A stretch of DNA of 64,000 nucleotides from the NCBI GenBank assembly GCA_018675975.1, contig JABGXB010000003.1, positions 66,181-130,180 on the forward strand. Direction: 5' to 3'. The position numbers and the translations under genes are program-made. The notes under the pieces were generated by a model. The model searched no databases and had not been told where the DNA came from. It saw only the letters and a program-made list of their open reading frames with translations. The stretch comes from Candidatus Woesearchaeota archaeon (GTDB taxonomy: Archaea > Nanobdellota > Nanobdellia > Woesearchaeales > JABGXB01). Positions 26,071 through 36,074 of this stretch are shown here, piece by piece; the stretch's first letter is position 1, and the number at the start of each line of letters is the position of its first letter.

Positions 26071-28153
26071 AAAAGGACAGGTCGCAACATTTATTATAAT
26101 AGGAATAGTTTTATTACTTATAACAAGTTTAACTTTATTTGCAATTAAATTTAAAATATCAAATGTTCCTGATACTTATTCTGATCCAGTGAATGCAATT
26201 AATGATTATATTAAACAATGTTTAAAATCTAGTACACAAAGTTCAATTGCAGAATTACTTGATAATGGTGGATATACAAACCTAGATAATTTTGTAATTC
26301 CAAGATTAGAGTATGCAGGAGATGAATTAAAAAAAATTCCATTATGGATTAAAAAAAATAAAGTTAATAGGCCAACCATTTCTAAAATGCAAATGGAACT
26401 TACAACATATATTAATGAAGATATTAAAGGATGTATTAATTCTTTAGATATTTTTAATGAACAATTTGATATTGAAAAATTAAATATAAAAACTTTAGAT
26501 GGAGAAAAAGAATTTGAAGCACATGCAGAAATATTTGAAAATAATGTAATTTCTAATTTATACATTCCATTAAGAATATTTCCAAAAGGGTCAAATACAT
26601 ATACACAATTAGAAAATTTTGAAATTAAAGAAAATACAAAATTATTAAGATTATATAAACTTGCAAGCGAAGTATTAAATTTGCAATTAAAAACTAATTT
26701 TTTAGAAAATTATACAATGGAAACAGTTCAATTAAGTCCATTACCTTCAGAAGGGATGAGATTTGATTGTAGTGCTCCAATTACATATACATATGATGAA
26801 GCTGTTAATGGATTATTAAAACCTGCTTTAAAGGCAAATATGGATTTAATAAGATTTAAAAATACTAATTATTTAGATGACAATTTATACAAATTAAAAG
26901 TAAATGGATTAAATCAAGATGCAAAAAACATTCCATTAGAAATTGATGGACAAGTTCAAATTGATTCAGGTGGAAATGTATTATATGAAACAATAGATAA
27001 TTATTTCCCCTATTATGACAATTTATACTCTACAAAAACATCCAATAATTTATTTGAAGATATTAAAATAAGAACAATTGTAGATCAAAATTCTTTAATT
27101 TCTACTGATTTTCATGCAAGTCCTAATAAAAATAATTATATAATTCAAGAAGATACATTAAAATCAAAAAGTCAAAAAGGTATTGGAAAAATAATGGGTG
27201 GATTTATGTCATTAATTCCAATGTTTAAAAATTGTATTAAAGTACAACATCATTTTTATTCATTTAATTATAATACAATATTTGAATTAGCTGCAGATAA
27301 TGGAGAAGTATTTAGATTTGCTTTACCTATTAATATACATAGAAATGAACCAAAAGAAACTACTTCAGTTGGATTTGTTTCAGACATAGATGATGAAATG
27401 TCAAGACAACAAATGCATGAATTTTATTGTGCTGGTGAAAGACTAGTTAAAAAAAGGCTTGGAGCTGAAAAAGATTTTGGATCAACAACTAAAAGTTTAG
27501 ATAATGTAAATATATCATATGACTGTGCAGGTGTAGTTTGTGAAATTGGTACAATCAAAAAAAATCAAGTTAATAATTTAGCAATTTCTTCATTACAATT
27601 TCCAGTATGTGAAAATGGAAAAATTATATTTGAAAAAGAAGGATATCAAACAAAAGAAAGATATACAAATACGCATATATTAAATCCAAATCAAGATGAT
27701 GATGATATGTTAATAATTGAAGTATTAACGAAATTAAAAAAATTCCAATTTAAAGACAAATTATTTTCAAACTTTTTAGTAATTGACAAAGAATTAAATA
27801 AAAGACAATTAAGTGAAAATGAAAGTATTGTAATAACTATTAGTAGTGAAGATTTTTCAAGAGAATATTTTTATCCATTATTTGAAGATGAAGAAAATGC
27901 ATTTATTGAATTAATAGATAAAAAAGAAGATTATGATTTAGATATTAAATTATTAAAAGATGGAGAATTTTCAGGAGCATATTTTGGAAAACTTAATTAT
28001 GATCCAGTATATCATGGAAATAAAGAAGAAATTATATTTTATATTTTTGAATCAGATGAAAAATTAAATTCAGCTGAATCATTTAGCAATTTTTACAATA
28101 ATATTGTAGTTCCACAGGCAAATACATTCAAACCAATAATGTTAGATAAATAA
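26063..28153 (+). CDS. Pilin-like class III signal surface protein, operon 2
   Basis: 696 aa. The N-terminus NKKGQVATFIIIGIVLLLITS is an archaeal class III signal: Lys-Lys-Gly then Gln and about 20 hydrophobic residues; cleavage is expected after the Gly. Its ectodomain is paralogous to the 771-aa head of operon 1: QCL followed by NGGY near residues 53-70, PLW, GCI..L.IF near 130, and FPVCENGKIIF near 515. One base separates its stop from the next ATG. The repeated pairing of this protein type with a giant partner suggests the two act together at the surface. Confidence 0.72.
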   Translation: MNKKGQVATFIIIGIVLLLITSLTLFAIKFKISNVPDTYSDPVNAINDYIKQCLKSSTQSSIAELLDNGGYTNLDNFVIPRLEYAGDELKKIPLWIKKNKVNRPTISKMQMELTTYINEDIKGCINSLDIFNEQFDIEKLNIKTLDGEKEFEAHAEIFENNVISNLYIPLRIFPKGSNTYTQLENFEIKENTKLLRLYKLASEVLNLQLKTNFLENYTMETVQLSPLPSEGMRFDCSAPITYTYDEAVNGLLKPALKANMDLIRFKNTNYLDDNLYKLKVNGLNQDAKNIPLEIDGQVQIDSGGNVLYETIDNYFPYYDNLYSTKTSNNLFEDIKIRTIVDQNSLISTDFHASPNKNNYIIQEDTLKSKSQKGIGKIMGGFMSLIPMFKNCIKVQHHFYSFNYNTIFELAADNGEVFRFALPINIHRNEPKETTSVGFVSDIDDEMSRQQMHEFYCAGERLVKKRLGAEKDFGSTTKSLDNVNISYDCAGVVCEIGTIKKNQVNNLAISSLQFPVCENGKIIFEKEGYQTKERYTNTHILNPNQDDDDMLIIEVLTKLKKFQFKDKLFSNFLVIDKELNKRQLSENESIVITISSEDFSREYFYPLFEDEENAFIELIDKKEDYDLDIKLLKDGEFSGAYFGKLNYDPVYHGNKEEIIFYIFESDEKLNSAESFSNFYNNIVVPQANTFKPIMLDK

Positions 28154-28154
28154 A

Positions 28155-31100
28155 ATGAAAAGAAAATTAAATATGATGAATAGTAAACTAATTATATTAA
28201 TTATAATTTTAATATTTTCATTTAGTTTAATTAATGCAAAATTTTCAAATGTTCACATTAAAAAATCATTAAATTCAGAAATTGAAATTACATTAAATAC
28301 ACCAAACAATTTAAAGGTAGAAATAGAAGTATTTGAAGCTCAAACTTCAGAAAGAATTGATCAAAAAGAGTCAAGTCCAAAAACAAATCATTATTTGCTT
28401 TTAAGAGGACTTACATTAAATAAAGATTATATTTTATTATTAAAAACATATGATGATAGCGGACGACAAATTGATCATTTAAATAATTTAAAATTTAAAT
28501 TTGTATCCAATTATGATTATTCAAATGAAAATGAATATGAAGGTTATATTGAAGGTGAATTATTTTTACAAAATGAAGAAATAATTGAAGAAGAGACAAA
28601 TGAAGTTGAAGAAAATAATGAAGAACCTAATAATCAAGAACCTAATACAAATGAAGTTGATCAAAATGAAAATATAATTGATCCAAGTAGTGAAAATAAT
28701 CCTGATGAAAATATTCAAACTAATGAAAATATGATTTTAAAGAATTTTAATTTCATTTCACAAATAAATAAAATTAATTTGACTTTTGAAACTAATCACA
28801 ATAGTAGAATTATTATTACATATAAAAATGAATTTAGTTCACCTGAAAATAAATTAGTTCAAAATAAAGTAGCATATAATTATGTCTTAGATCAATTACT
28901 TAGTGGAACAAAATATGAAATAACAATAAAAGCATGTAAAATGTCTGATTTAAATAATTGTAATGAACACATACAAAATATAACTACATTATCTTCAAGC
29001 ACAAATAGTAATATTCAATCCGATATTAAAACAAATATAAAAAATGGAAAAGTTGGTCAATATTTAATAATTAATGGAACTGTTGATAAAAATAGTATAA
29101 TTAAAATATATAGAAATAAAAATTTTAATTTTGCATTACCTGAAAAATTAACTCAATCTACTCAATTAAAAATTAATGAAAGTGGAAATGTATATGGATT
29201 TTATGAAAATACTAATGATGGTCCAATTACATATACAATATTAATTGAAAATAATGGAGAGACAAAAGTTATTGAATATAATGCAGAAATTAATTTAGAG
29301 GGACCAGGATTACATATAACTCCAATACCTGGAGTAGTTGCACCAGAGTTTTCATTATGGGGTTATGTTTCTAAATCTAGTCAAATAATTTATAGAGTAA
29401 ATAATGAAACTATAAATACAAGTAATGAAAATTCTGTATTTAATAATGTATTAAGTTTAGGTAAATATAAAACAGATGAAGATCGAGCAACAATACAAAT
29501 TATTGCAAAAGATGATTATGATAATATTGAAGTAGAAGAATTTATTGCAATTATTGATGATACTGCACCTGAAATTCAATTTGATGAAGATTTAAAAGAT
29601 ATAATGTCAGGTAATAAAGAATATCATTTTCCTGTATTACAATTAAAAGGTTATGCAGGGGAGCCAAATGTAAGATTATATGCGGTTAATTTTGGTAATG
29701 GACAAAATTCAATTGCAGAATTTGTAGTTGATGCAAGACCTACAAATCCATTAGCACAAATTGAACTTAAAGATGGAACATTTCAAGAAGTAATTGATAA
29801 AGGAATGTTTGATATTGCAGTTAAAAATTTAAAAGGCGGTAATGTTGCTGAAGATGTTATTGCAAAATTAAAAGAACATGTAGATGAAAATCGTGAATCA
29901 TTTTCTCATACAGATCAAATATCAATGTATAGTATGATTGATATCTCACTTGCAAACTCACTTAAATCTTTATTCACACCAATTATTGATAATAATTTAA
30001 ATATCTATGAAGTAACTGCAGATGAAAATGGAAATTTTGATTTTCCAATCGTTATGCTTCAAAGTGGAACTGAAGAAAGTGATGTTCATATAAATAATAT
30101 TGGAATACTTGCTATTGACAGAGTTGGAAATTTAAAAATGTTTCAATATAATGTTAAATATGATCCCGGTGAAGGAGCTTGGACAATAGGGCGTAAAAGT
30201 AAATTTCCAAATTCAGTTTATGCAATGGATTGGGTAGAAACTGATATGCCAGTTGTATTAAGTTATGAATTTTTATATACAGGACCTGGAAAAAATAAAA
30301 TCGAAGATGTTGCAATTAGTGTAAATAAAGAAAATAATGAATTTAGTGATTTATGGACAATTGATTCAAAACGTATAAGAAAAAAATATGATTCAAATAA
30401 AGGAATTTTAAAAACTGAAATTCCACTTAAATTAAATAAATTACCACCAAATACAAATGTACTTGATCTTCCAGAAGGTTTGGATTTAGAAATGGAAGTT
30501 ACAATTACAAGTACATTAAATGATGATGTACTTTCTAATGACTTAAAAGAACAAGCTGCATTTGGAAGACGGCATATAAAACAAACAGTAGTAATTGAAA
30601 TTCCTGAAACTAAATGGTTAAATCCAAAATTAGTTGAAAAATTAATTGGAGTATTTGACAAAGTACATAAAAATTTACAAAAAGCAATTGATGTAACTAA
30701 AAAAGTATCTGTTTATACAACTGCATTATGTGGAGGACTTTCATTCTTTTCATCACTTCCATTCTTAGGACAAACAATAGATAAAAGTGTATTATTTGGA
30801 GTTTGTGATAGAATTGCATGTCCATATATTCCAAGAAATTGTCAAGCTACTAATATTAATGAAGACGGAGATACAAGAACATTTAGTGATGAAGAAACTG
30901 GTGCAAATGTTAAATATAAATTTAGTGATGGTAGTGAAAATTGTAAACCATATGGAACTGATTTTAATTTAATTGAAACTGAATCTACTTATTTAAATGT
31001 AGATAGTAATAGTGACTTTAGAGGAGGAGGTTTGCCTTTAGCTAGTGGAAATATATATAGTACACAAAAAACTAGTTATTGTTTAAAAATGAATCAAGAA

Positions 31101-33581
31101 GAATTTGCATCCGATTCAGAAGGTCTATTTAATGTAGCACCACCTGGACAAAATTCTTGTTTTTCAGCAGGAGATCCACAATATGATGATTTAAAATGTT
31201 TAGGTGATAATAATTATTTTGGAGAACCAGCATCTAATTTAATATCTTCATTAAGATGTGGTTGTGTTAGTGGGGTTCTTGGAAATTTACAAAAATATGA
31301 TAATACAATTGATGCAATTAATAGTTGTTTAAGACAAACTCAATTAGGGAAATTTTCAGGTAAATATTGTGAAAAATTAATTGCACAAAGTACATGTGAT
31401 ATTCTTGCAAGTGCAATGAGAAATGTAAAAAATAATCAACATAAATATGGTATTCCAAAAATTGCAGGAACAACTTTTAGATCTACTAATCCTATTGGAA
31501 TTATTGCACAATCTAAAAGTAGTCAAAAATCAATAGGTGAATTTTTTAATGATCGATATAGTAATAGTGCAGTTAGTTCTAAATTTACTTTAGGTTCACA
31601 AGAAATGGTACATAGTTTATGTATTGCAGCTATAACAGGAAATTACGATGACTTAACTGCATTCTTTGAAAGTACAGTAAACATAAATACACCACCTCAA
31701 ATTATGCCAATTGCTGGAGATAGTAGAATAATATATAAAAGTGAATTAGCTGGTGAAATGGATATTAAATATACAATTAATTCAATGATAATTGGAGGAG
31801 GAAATACTGTTGAATATAAATTACAATTACAATGCGATAGAAATGAAAGAGGTGGCGAATGGTGCCCTCAAGATAGAATTGAATTAAAAACAATTGCAGA
31901 AGGCGTAATTAATAAAAATCAAAGATTGGATAGAGGTTTTGTTTATGTAGACCAAGGTGCACAATGGTGGTATAATAAAGCTGTTTTAGAATACAAATAT
32001 AATTTTAATGATAAAGAAACAGTAAGATCAGTTTCAACTGGAATAATGAAAAGAGGAGATGTTTCAACACAATGTAATTTTAATTTACATCAAGGATTTG
32101 ATTGTATAACTGTTGATGGATTTGATGTAGGAACAGTAAGAATAATTCCATCAATAACTGAAGGATTGACAATATATCCAAAAAATACTAATGTCATTTA
32201 TCCAGGAGATTTATTACAAGGAAAAATAAGTATAGAAAAAATAAATTATAATGAAACTGACTTATGGTTAAATATAAAACAAAAAATCCCAGAAGATTAT
32301 ATTGGACCAAGAATTTCATTAATGACAGAAGCAGATATATTAAGTATAAATGAAAATGCAAAAAGAAAAAAAAATACATTAATGATTCCATTAATTAAAA
32401 AAGATGGAAAACCAAATTTAGAAAAAATAAATGATTATACTTATATTTTTCCAATATTAAAAATACCTGAAAATACAAAAGCTCGTGAAGAAATCACATT
32501 TGATAAATATCAATTTTTTACAAAAAGTCAAATACTTGATAACAATTTTAAACATTCAAAACTATTTCAAAATTCTAATGATATTGAAGATTCAGATTTA
32601 GTTAAATCAATTACAATAAAATCAACTAATTTAAAAATTGGTAAATTTAGTGCATTTGATAAAAATAAAAACGAAAAGCAAAATGCGAATCATATTAAAA
32701 ATAAAGAATTAAAAATTGAATTTGATAATAATAAGATCCAATTTGCAAACTTTGTATTAAATTTAGAAAATATAGTACTTGTTGATTCTACAAAAAATTT
32801 AGATTTAGATTTTTCAATAAACATATGTAAACCTGTTACTATACCACCAGCTACACCTGAATGTAAATCATATGAAATATCCAAAAATATTGATGTTTCA
32901 GTAGAAACAACTCAAGGCTATAATTCAGGTGAATTAATTTTTAATATAACTCTTGCAAAAAATGTAAATGGTGGAAATATTGAATTTGATGATGGAGATA
33001 AACCAATTATATATAGTGAAGATGGAAGAGAAAAAGTTCAAAATAAAATAATTAGAATTAATTTAAAAGATGAACCATTAAGTGAAGATAGTTGTAGAAC
33101 ATTAAAACCAGAATTAGAAATTATTAAACCAATTAAAAATGGATATTTATGTAGAGATGAAGATAAAAAAGATAATTATAATAAAATTCAAGCAATAATT
33201 CATCATAAATGTACTTCTTATTTTAATGCAAATTTAGATAATTATAATTTTAATATTGAAGTAACTCTTGCAGGAAAAAATTATATTAGCAAAGATATTA
33301 AATTTATACTAAATACACCTAATCAGAATTATGATAGTAGTACAGGAATAATTACAATAAATAAATTATTTGCTGAACAGTTTAGAGAAAGTAATTCAGA
33401 GTCATATAATAAATTAAATACTATAATGAATGAAATAAATCAAAATGATTTAGTTAATAAAGATCATTATGTTAAGTTAAAGATTAAAAAGAAAAAAAAT
33501 GATAACCCTGAACAATGGAATAAAGTAACAGAAAAAAGGCAAACGTGGGCATTTGCAAGAAATACAAATTTATGTAGTTAA
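28155..33581 (+). CDS. Giant secreted multi-domain surface protein, operon 2
   Basis: 1808 aa, the largest gene here. Signal peptide at about 8-29. An FN3/Ig-like domain follows, then an acidic low-complexity linker (about 140-190, rich in Glu, Asn, Pro), more beta-sandwich domains (LSGTKYEITIKACKM looks FN3-like), and from about residue 800 a helical, cysteine-rich domain with hydrophobic helices (YTTALCGGLSFFSSLPFLG). That domain matches the C-terminal domain of the 1180-aa protein of operon 1. The last 550 residues are again beta-rich. It follows the pilin-like gene directly, as in operon 1. Probably a major envelope or adhesion component; no enzymatic motif. Confidence 0.7.
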   Translation: MKRKLNMMNSKLIILIIILIFSFSLINAKFSNVHIKKSLNSEIEITLNTPNNLKVEIEVFEAQTSERIDQKESSPKTNHYLLLRGLTLNKDYILLLKTYDDSGRQIDHLNNLKFKFVSNYDYSNENEYEGYIEGELFLQNEEIIEEETNEVEENNEEPNNQEPNTNEVDQNENIIDPSSENNPDENIQTNENMILKNFNFISQINKINLTFETNHNSRIIITYKNEFSSPENKLVQNKVAYNYVLDQLLSGTKYEITIKACKMSDLNNCNEHIQNITTLSSSTNSNIQSDIKTNIKNGKVGQYLIINGTVDKNSIIKIYRNKNFNFALPEKLTQSTQLKINESGNVYGFYENTNDGPITYTILIENNGETKVIEYNAEINLEGPGLHITPIPGVVAPEFSLWGYVSKSSQIIYRVNNETINTSNENSVFNNVLSLGKYKTDEDRATIQIIAKDDYDNIEVEEFIAIIDDTAPEIQFDEDLKDIMSGNKEYHFPVLQLKGYAGEPNVRLYAVNFGNGQNSIAEFVVDARPTNPLAQIELKDGTFQEVIDKGMFDIAVKNLKGGNVAEDVIAKLKEHVDENRESFSHTDQISMYSMIDISLANSLKSLFTPIIDNNLNIYEVTADENGNFDFPIVMLQSGTEESDVHINNIGILAIDRVGNLKMFQYNVKYDPGEGAWTIGRKSKFPNSVYAMDWVETDMPVVLSYEFLYTGPGKNKIEDVAISVNKENNEFSDLWTIDSKRIRKKYDSNKGILKTEIPLKLNKLPPNTNVLDLPEGLDLEMEVTITSTLNDDVLSNDLKEQAAFGRRHIKQTVVIEIPETKWLNPKLVEKLIGVFDKVHKNLQKAIDVTKKVSVYTTALCGGLSFFSSLPFLGQTIDKSVLFGVCDRIACPYIPRNCQATNINEDGDTRTFSDEETGANVKYKFSDGSENCKPYGTDFNLIETESTYLNVDSNSDFRGGGLPLASGNIYSTQKTSYCLKMNQEEFASDSEGLFNVAPPGQNSCFSAGDPQYDDLKCLGDNNYFGEPASNLISSLRCGCVSGVLGNLQKYDNTIDAINSCLRQTQLGKFSGKYCEKLIAQSTCDILASAMRNVKNNQHKYGIPKIAGTTFRSTNPIGIIAQSKSSQKSIGEFFNDRYSNSAVSSKFTLGSQEMVHSLCIAAITGNYDDLTAFFESTVNINTPPQIMPIAGDSRIIYKSELAGEMDIKYTINSMIIGGGNTVEYKLQLQCDRNERGGEWCPQDRIELKTIAEGVINKNQRLDRGFVYVDQGAQWWYNKAVLEYKYNFNDKETVRSVSTGIMKRGDVSTQCNFNLHQGFDCITVDGFDVGTVRIIPSITEGLTIYPKNTNVIYPGDLLQGKISIEKINYNETDLWLNIKQKIPEDYIGPRISLMTEADILSINENAKRKKNTLMIPLIKKDGKPNLEKINDYTYIFPILKIPENTKAREEITFDKYQFFTKSQILDNNFKHSKLFQNSNDIEDSDLVKSITIKSTNLKIGKFSAFDKNKNEKQNANHIKNKELKIEFDNNKIQFANFVLNLENIVLVDSTKNLDLDFSINICKPVTIPPATPECKSYEISKNIDVSVETTQGYNSGELIFNITLAKNVNGGNIEFDDGDKPIIYSEDGREKVQNKIIRINLKDEPLSEDSCRTLKPELEIIKPIKNGYLCRDEDKKDNYNKIQAIIHHKCTSYFNANLDNYNFNIEVTLAGKNYISKDIKFILNTPNQNYDSSTGIITINKLFAEQFRESNSESYNKLNTIMNEINQNDLVNKDHYVKLKIKKKKNDNPEQWNKVTEKRQTWAFARNTNLCS

Positions 33582-33582
33582 T

Positions 33583-34953
33583 ATGAATTTATGTAATAAA
33601 AAATGTCAAAAAAATAATTCTTGCATTTACAAACAATGCCCATATAATCTATTTAAGTCAATTAATACAAATATAATAAATAAAAATAATTATTCTGGCC
33701 CATTAGTTAATACATTCATTGGTTCATTCAATTATCCTAATGTAAATATGAGTGTCATTGCAAATTATAAAAAAGATTTTAATGATATTGATGATGTAAC
33801 TGAATGGAAAAATAAAAAATTAAATATTAATGATATTTTATTGAGGAGAATACATGCAATTAATAGTTCTAAACAAAATAATGTAAAATCAGTAAAAACT
33901 AATGACCAAAAAAGTTTGAGAACATTTAATATTAATAAACCCATTAATAAAAATAAAAAATATGAAATTGAAAAACAATGTATAAATAATTCTTTATTAG
34001 TAAAAAATAGTTTTGAAATTGATAAAATTCAAAATAAGGATTTTATGCAAAATATTCAACTATTGAGTTTGTCTAATAAAAATATTGAAGGTGAAATTAA
34101 TTTTTCAAGTAGAATTCAAAGTAAAATACAATTTGATTCATATACAAAGCCATTTGGACCTAAAGTTAATTTGAAAAATTTTAGTATTGAAGAAAATGTA
34201 CATGTTCCAACAGTAGTTGATAAAATAATTAATGATGATCTTAATGCCAATGAGGCTTTAATTAAATTAAATAAAAAAAATTTTGATTCATATTATTTAA
34301 CTAAAATATTTTCAACGGGAAATTTAGGTAAAAATAAAAGAATAGTTCCTACAAAATGGTCAATAACAGCAGTTGATGATAGTCTATCGATTCAAAATTT
34401 AAAAAATATTAAACAATTTGATATTGGTAATGACTATATGATTTACACTGATAATTATTTGGGAAATCATTATATTATTTTATTTATGCCAAATCAATTT
34501 TCATATCAATTAAATGAAATTATGATAGATAATACTATGGACTTATTTGATAGTCATTTAAAAAAAGTAAGAGAAATTAATTTAAATTACAATTATGATT
34601 ATGAAAATTTTTATGGAAGAAAAAATTATGCTACAAATACAGCTGGTGCATATTATGCAGCTAGATATTCAATTAGCCAAAAATTAATGGAATTAAAAAG
34701 ACAATATAAAGTAGCCATATTTAGATTTATATCAAATGAATATTATGTACCTTTAGGAGTTTGGGTTGTAAGAGAGGGAATATTAAAAACTCTTCAAACA
34801 AAGCCAATTATATTTCAAGATGAAGAACTTGTAAAAAATTACATATTACAATTATCTAAAAAAAAATATAGAGTAAATATAAATAATATATTTAAAGAAA
34901 GTAAAATATTTAATGAAAAAGAAGAACAAAAAAACATATTATTATTCACCTAA
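33583..34953 (+). CDS. nreA: NreA-like archaeal DNA repair protein
   Basis: 456 aa. N-terminal zinc-binding cluster (CNKKCQKNNSCIYKQCP, four cysteines) and then the family signature FIGSFNYPNVNMSV. The second conserved block is RIVPTKWSITAVDDSLS near residue 250, followed by AGAYYAARYSISQKL and PLGVWVVREG. Nre proteins are archaea-specific; haloarchaeal NreA acts with UvrABC and PCNA on crosslink damage. The usual C-terminal PCNA-binding peptide is not obvious; the tail ends in EEQKNILLFT. I start at ATG 33583, one base after the stop of the 1808-aa gene, rather than at the TTG 30 nt earlier. Confidence 0.88.
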   Translation: MNLCNKKCQKNNSCIYKQCPYNLFKSINTNIINKNNYSGPLVNTFIGSFNYPNVNMSVIANYKKDFNDIDDVTEWKNKKLNINDILLRRIHAINSSKQNNVKSVKTNDQKSLRTFNINKPINKNKKYEIEKQCINNSLLVKNSFEIDKIQNKDFMQNIQLLSLSNKNIEGEINFSSRIQSKIQFDSYTKPFGPKVNLKNFSIEENVHVPTVVDKIINDDLNANEALIKLNKKNFDSYYLTKIFSTGNLGKNKRIVPTKWSITAVDDSLSIQNLKNIKQFDIGNDYMIYTDNYLGNHYIILFMPNQFSYQLNEIMIDNTMDLFDSHLKKVREINLNYNYDYENFYGRKNYATNTAGAYYAARYSISQKLMELKRQYKVAIFRFISNEYYVPLGVWVVREGILKTLQTKPIIFQDEELVKNYILQLSKKKYRVNINNIFKESKIFNEKEEQKNILLFT

Positions 34954-34984
34954 ATTTATAAAATATGAATTATAATTAATTATT

Positions 34985-35653
34985 ATGGAATTTAATGAAT
35001 TAAAATTATTATTATTTGAACCAAAAAAATTTTTTAAATTAAAAAAAAACGAAAGTTCACATTTTACAATTTTATTAAATTTATTTATATTTGTAATAAT
35101 AAATTCAATATTATACAATTTATTAGAAATATTTACAAGTAATAAATATGGATTTAATCCATTTATATTTATTATTTTTATTATAATAATGATTATATTT
35201 ATATTAATTTTTTCAATTATTCAAACGTTATTTTCATCATATTTAGAGTCTGCATTTAATCATCTATTTGTAATGTTATTTAAAACAAAATATACATTTT
35301 TAGAAACATTTAAGCCAACAACTTATTCAAAAATAGTTACAATTCTTTATACTATTATATTACTCCCATTTATTTATATGATAAAACCCTTTATTGAATC
35401 TAAGCAATTTAATAATACATTTTTTATTTTAATTACACTAATTTTTATTATATTAATTAGTACATTAATTCATTCTTTTTATGTAAAAGCAATTGGAATT
35501 TCCCATTACCATAAATTATCATTTGCAAAATCATTATGGAGTGCAATACTTGGTAATTTATGTATACTTGTAATTACACTTGGATTATTATTTTTGATAG
35601 GAATGATTTTTGTAATAATATTTGGGTCTAAAATACCAAATGTTATATTTTAA
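34985..35653 (+). CDS. YIP1-family-like membrane protein
   Basis: 222 aa with five to six transmembrane segments. N-terminal cytoplasmic part contains LLLFEPKKFFKLKKNES, the amphipathic start often seen in YIP1 family proteins; then hydrophobic blocks and, before the last helix, the turn GISHYHKLSFAKSLWSAILG, also typical. Role of bacterial/archaeal members is unknown. It follows nreA by 31 nt. Confidence 0.62.
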   Translation: MEFNELKLLLFEPKKFFKLKKNESSHFTILLNLFIFVIINSILYNLLEIFTSNKYGFNPFIFIIFIIIMIIFILIFSIIQTLFSSYLESAFNHLFVMLFKTKYTFLETFKPTTYSKIVTILYTIILLPFIYMIKPFIESKQFNNTFFILITLIFIILISTLIHSFYVKAIGISHYHKLSFAKSLWSAILGNLCILVITLGLLFLIGMIFVIIFGSKIPNVIF

Positions 35654-35667
35654 AAAAAAGAAAAAAA

Positions 35668-35880
35668 TTAATTAATACTTTCATTAATTATTTCTTGAGT
35701 ATCATTTATAGTTTCATTAGGACCTCTCCCATCAAAACTAATATTAACTTTCCCAGAATTACTATTAGAATTTATACTAGGAATTTCTGTTTGTACCTGA
35801 ATATATTCAGTTTCAACACTATTACATGCCATTAAAAAAATACTCAAAATCACCATTAAAAAGATTATTGACTTTTTCAT
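35668..35880 (-). CDS. Small lipoprotein
   Basis: 70 aa. Signal peptide with lipobox LMAC (Cys19), then a short polar Ser/Asn/Glu-rich chain with sequons. It would be a lipid-anchored surface peptide. Convergent with the YIP1-like gene. No function known. Confidence 0.6.
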   Translation of the reverse strand: MKKSIIFLMVILSIFLMACNSVETEYIQVQTEIPSINSNSNSGKVNISFDGRGPNETINDTQEIINESIN

Positions 35881-35919
35881 TTTAATTAAAGTTAATAATA
35901 ATAGTTTATAAATTTTACA

Positions 35920-36068
35920 TTAACATCGCGATTAAGAGAAGTTTTTCAAACGCAGTGAGAAAAATTTGGGAAAATTCCTGCAAGGGATTTTCCTCTTAAT
36001 CACTGTTAAACTCCCTGAACGGAACGAAGTGGAGTGAGAGTGCAACGTGGTCGACCGAAGGGAGAAGT
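35920..36068 (+). repeat. Structured non-coding element A (multi-arm fold)
   Basis: Noticeably richer in G and C than its surroundings, with no ORF. Pairing seen directly: TTAACA (35920-35925) with TGTTAA (36004-36009); GATTAAGA (35930-35937) with TCTTAATC (35994-36001); inside these, TTTTTC/GAAAAA (35942-35947 with 35959-35964) capped by ACGCAGT, and GGAAAATTCC/GGGATTTTCC (35969-35978 with 35984-35993) around loop TGCAA. A second domain is closed by CTCCCT/AGGGAG (36011-36016 with 36059-36064) and contains ACGAAGT. AC-GNA-GT mini-hairpins and TGCAA loops also occur in the tandem units at 36859-37467, so the two look related in design though not in sequence. Confidence 0.5.
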
Positions 36069-36074
36069 TAGTGC

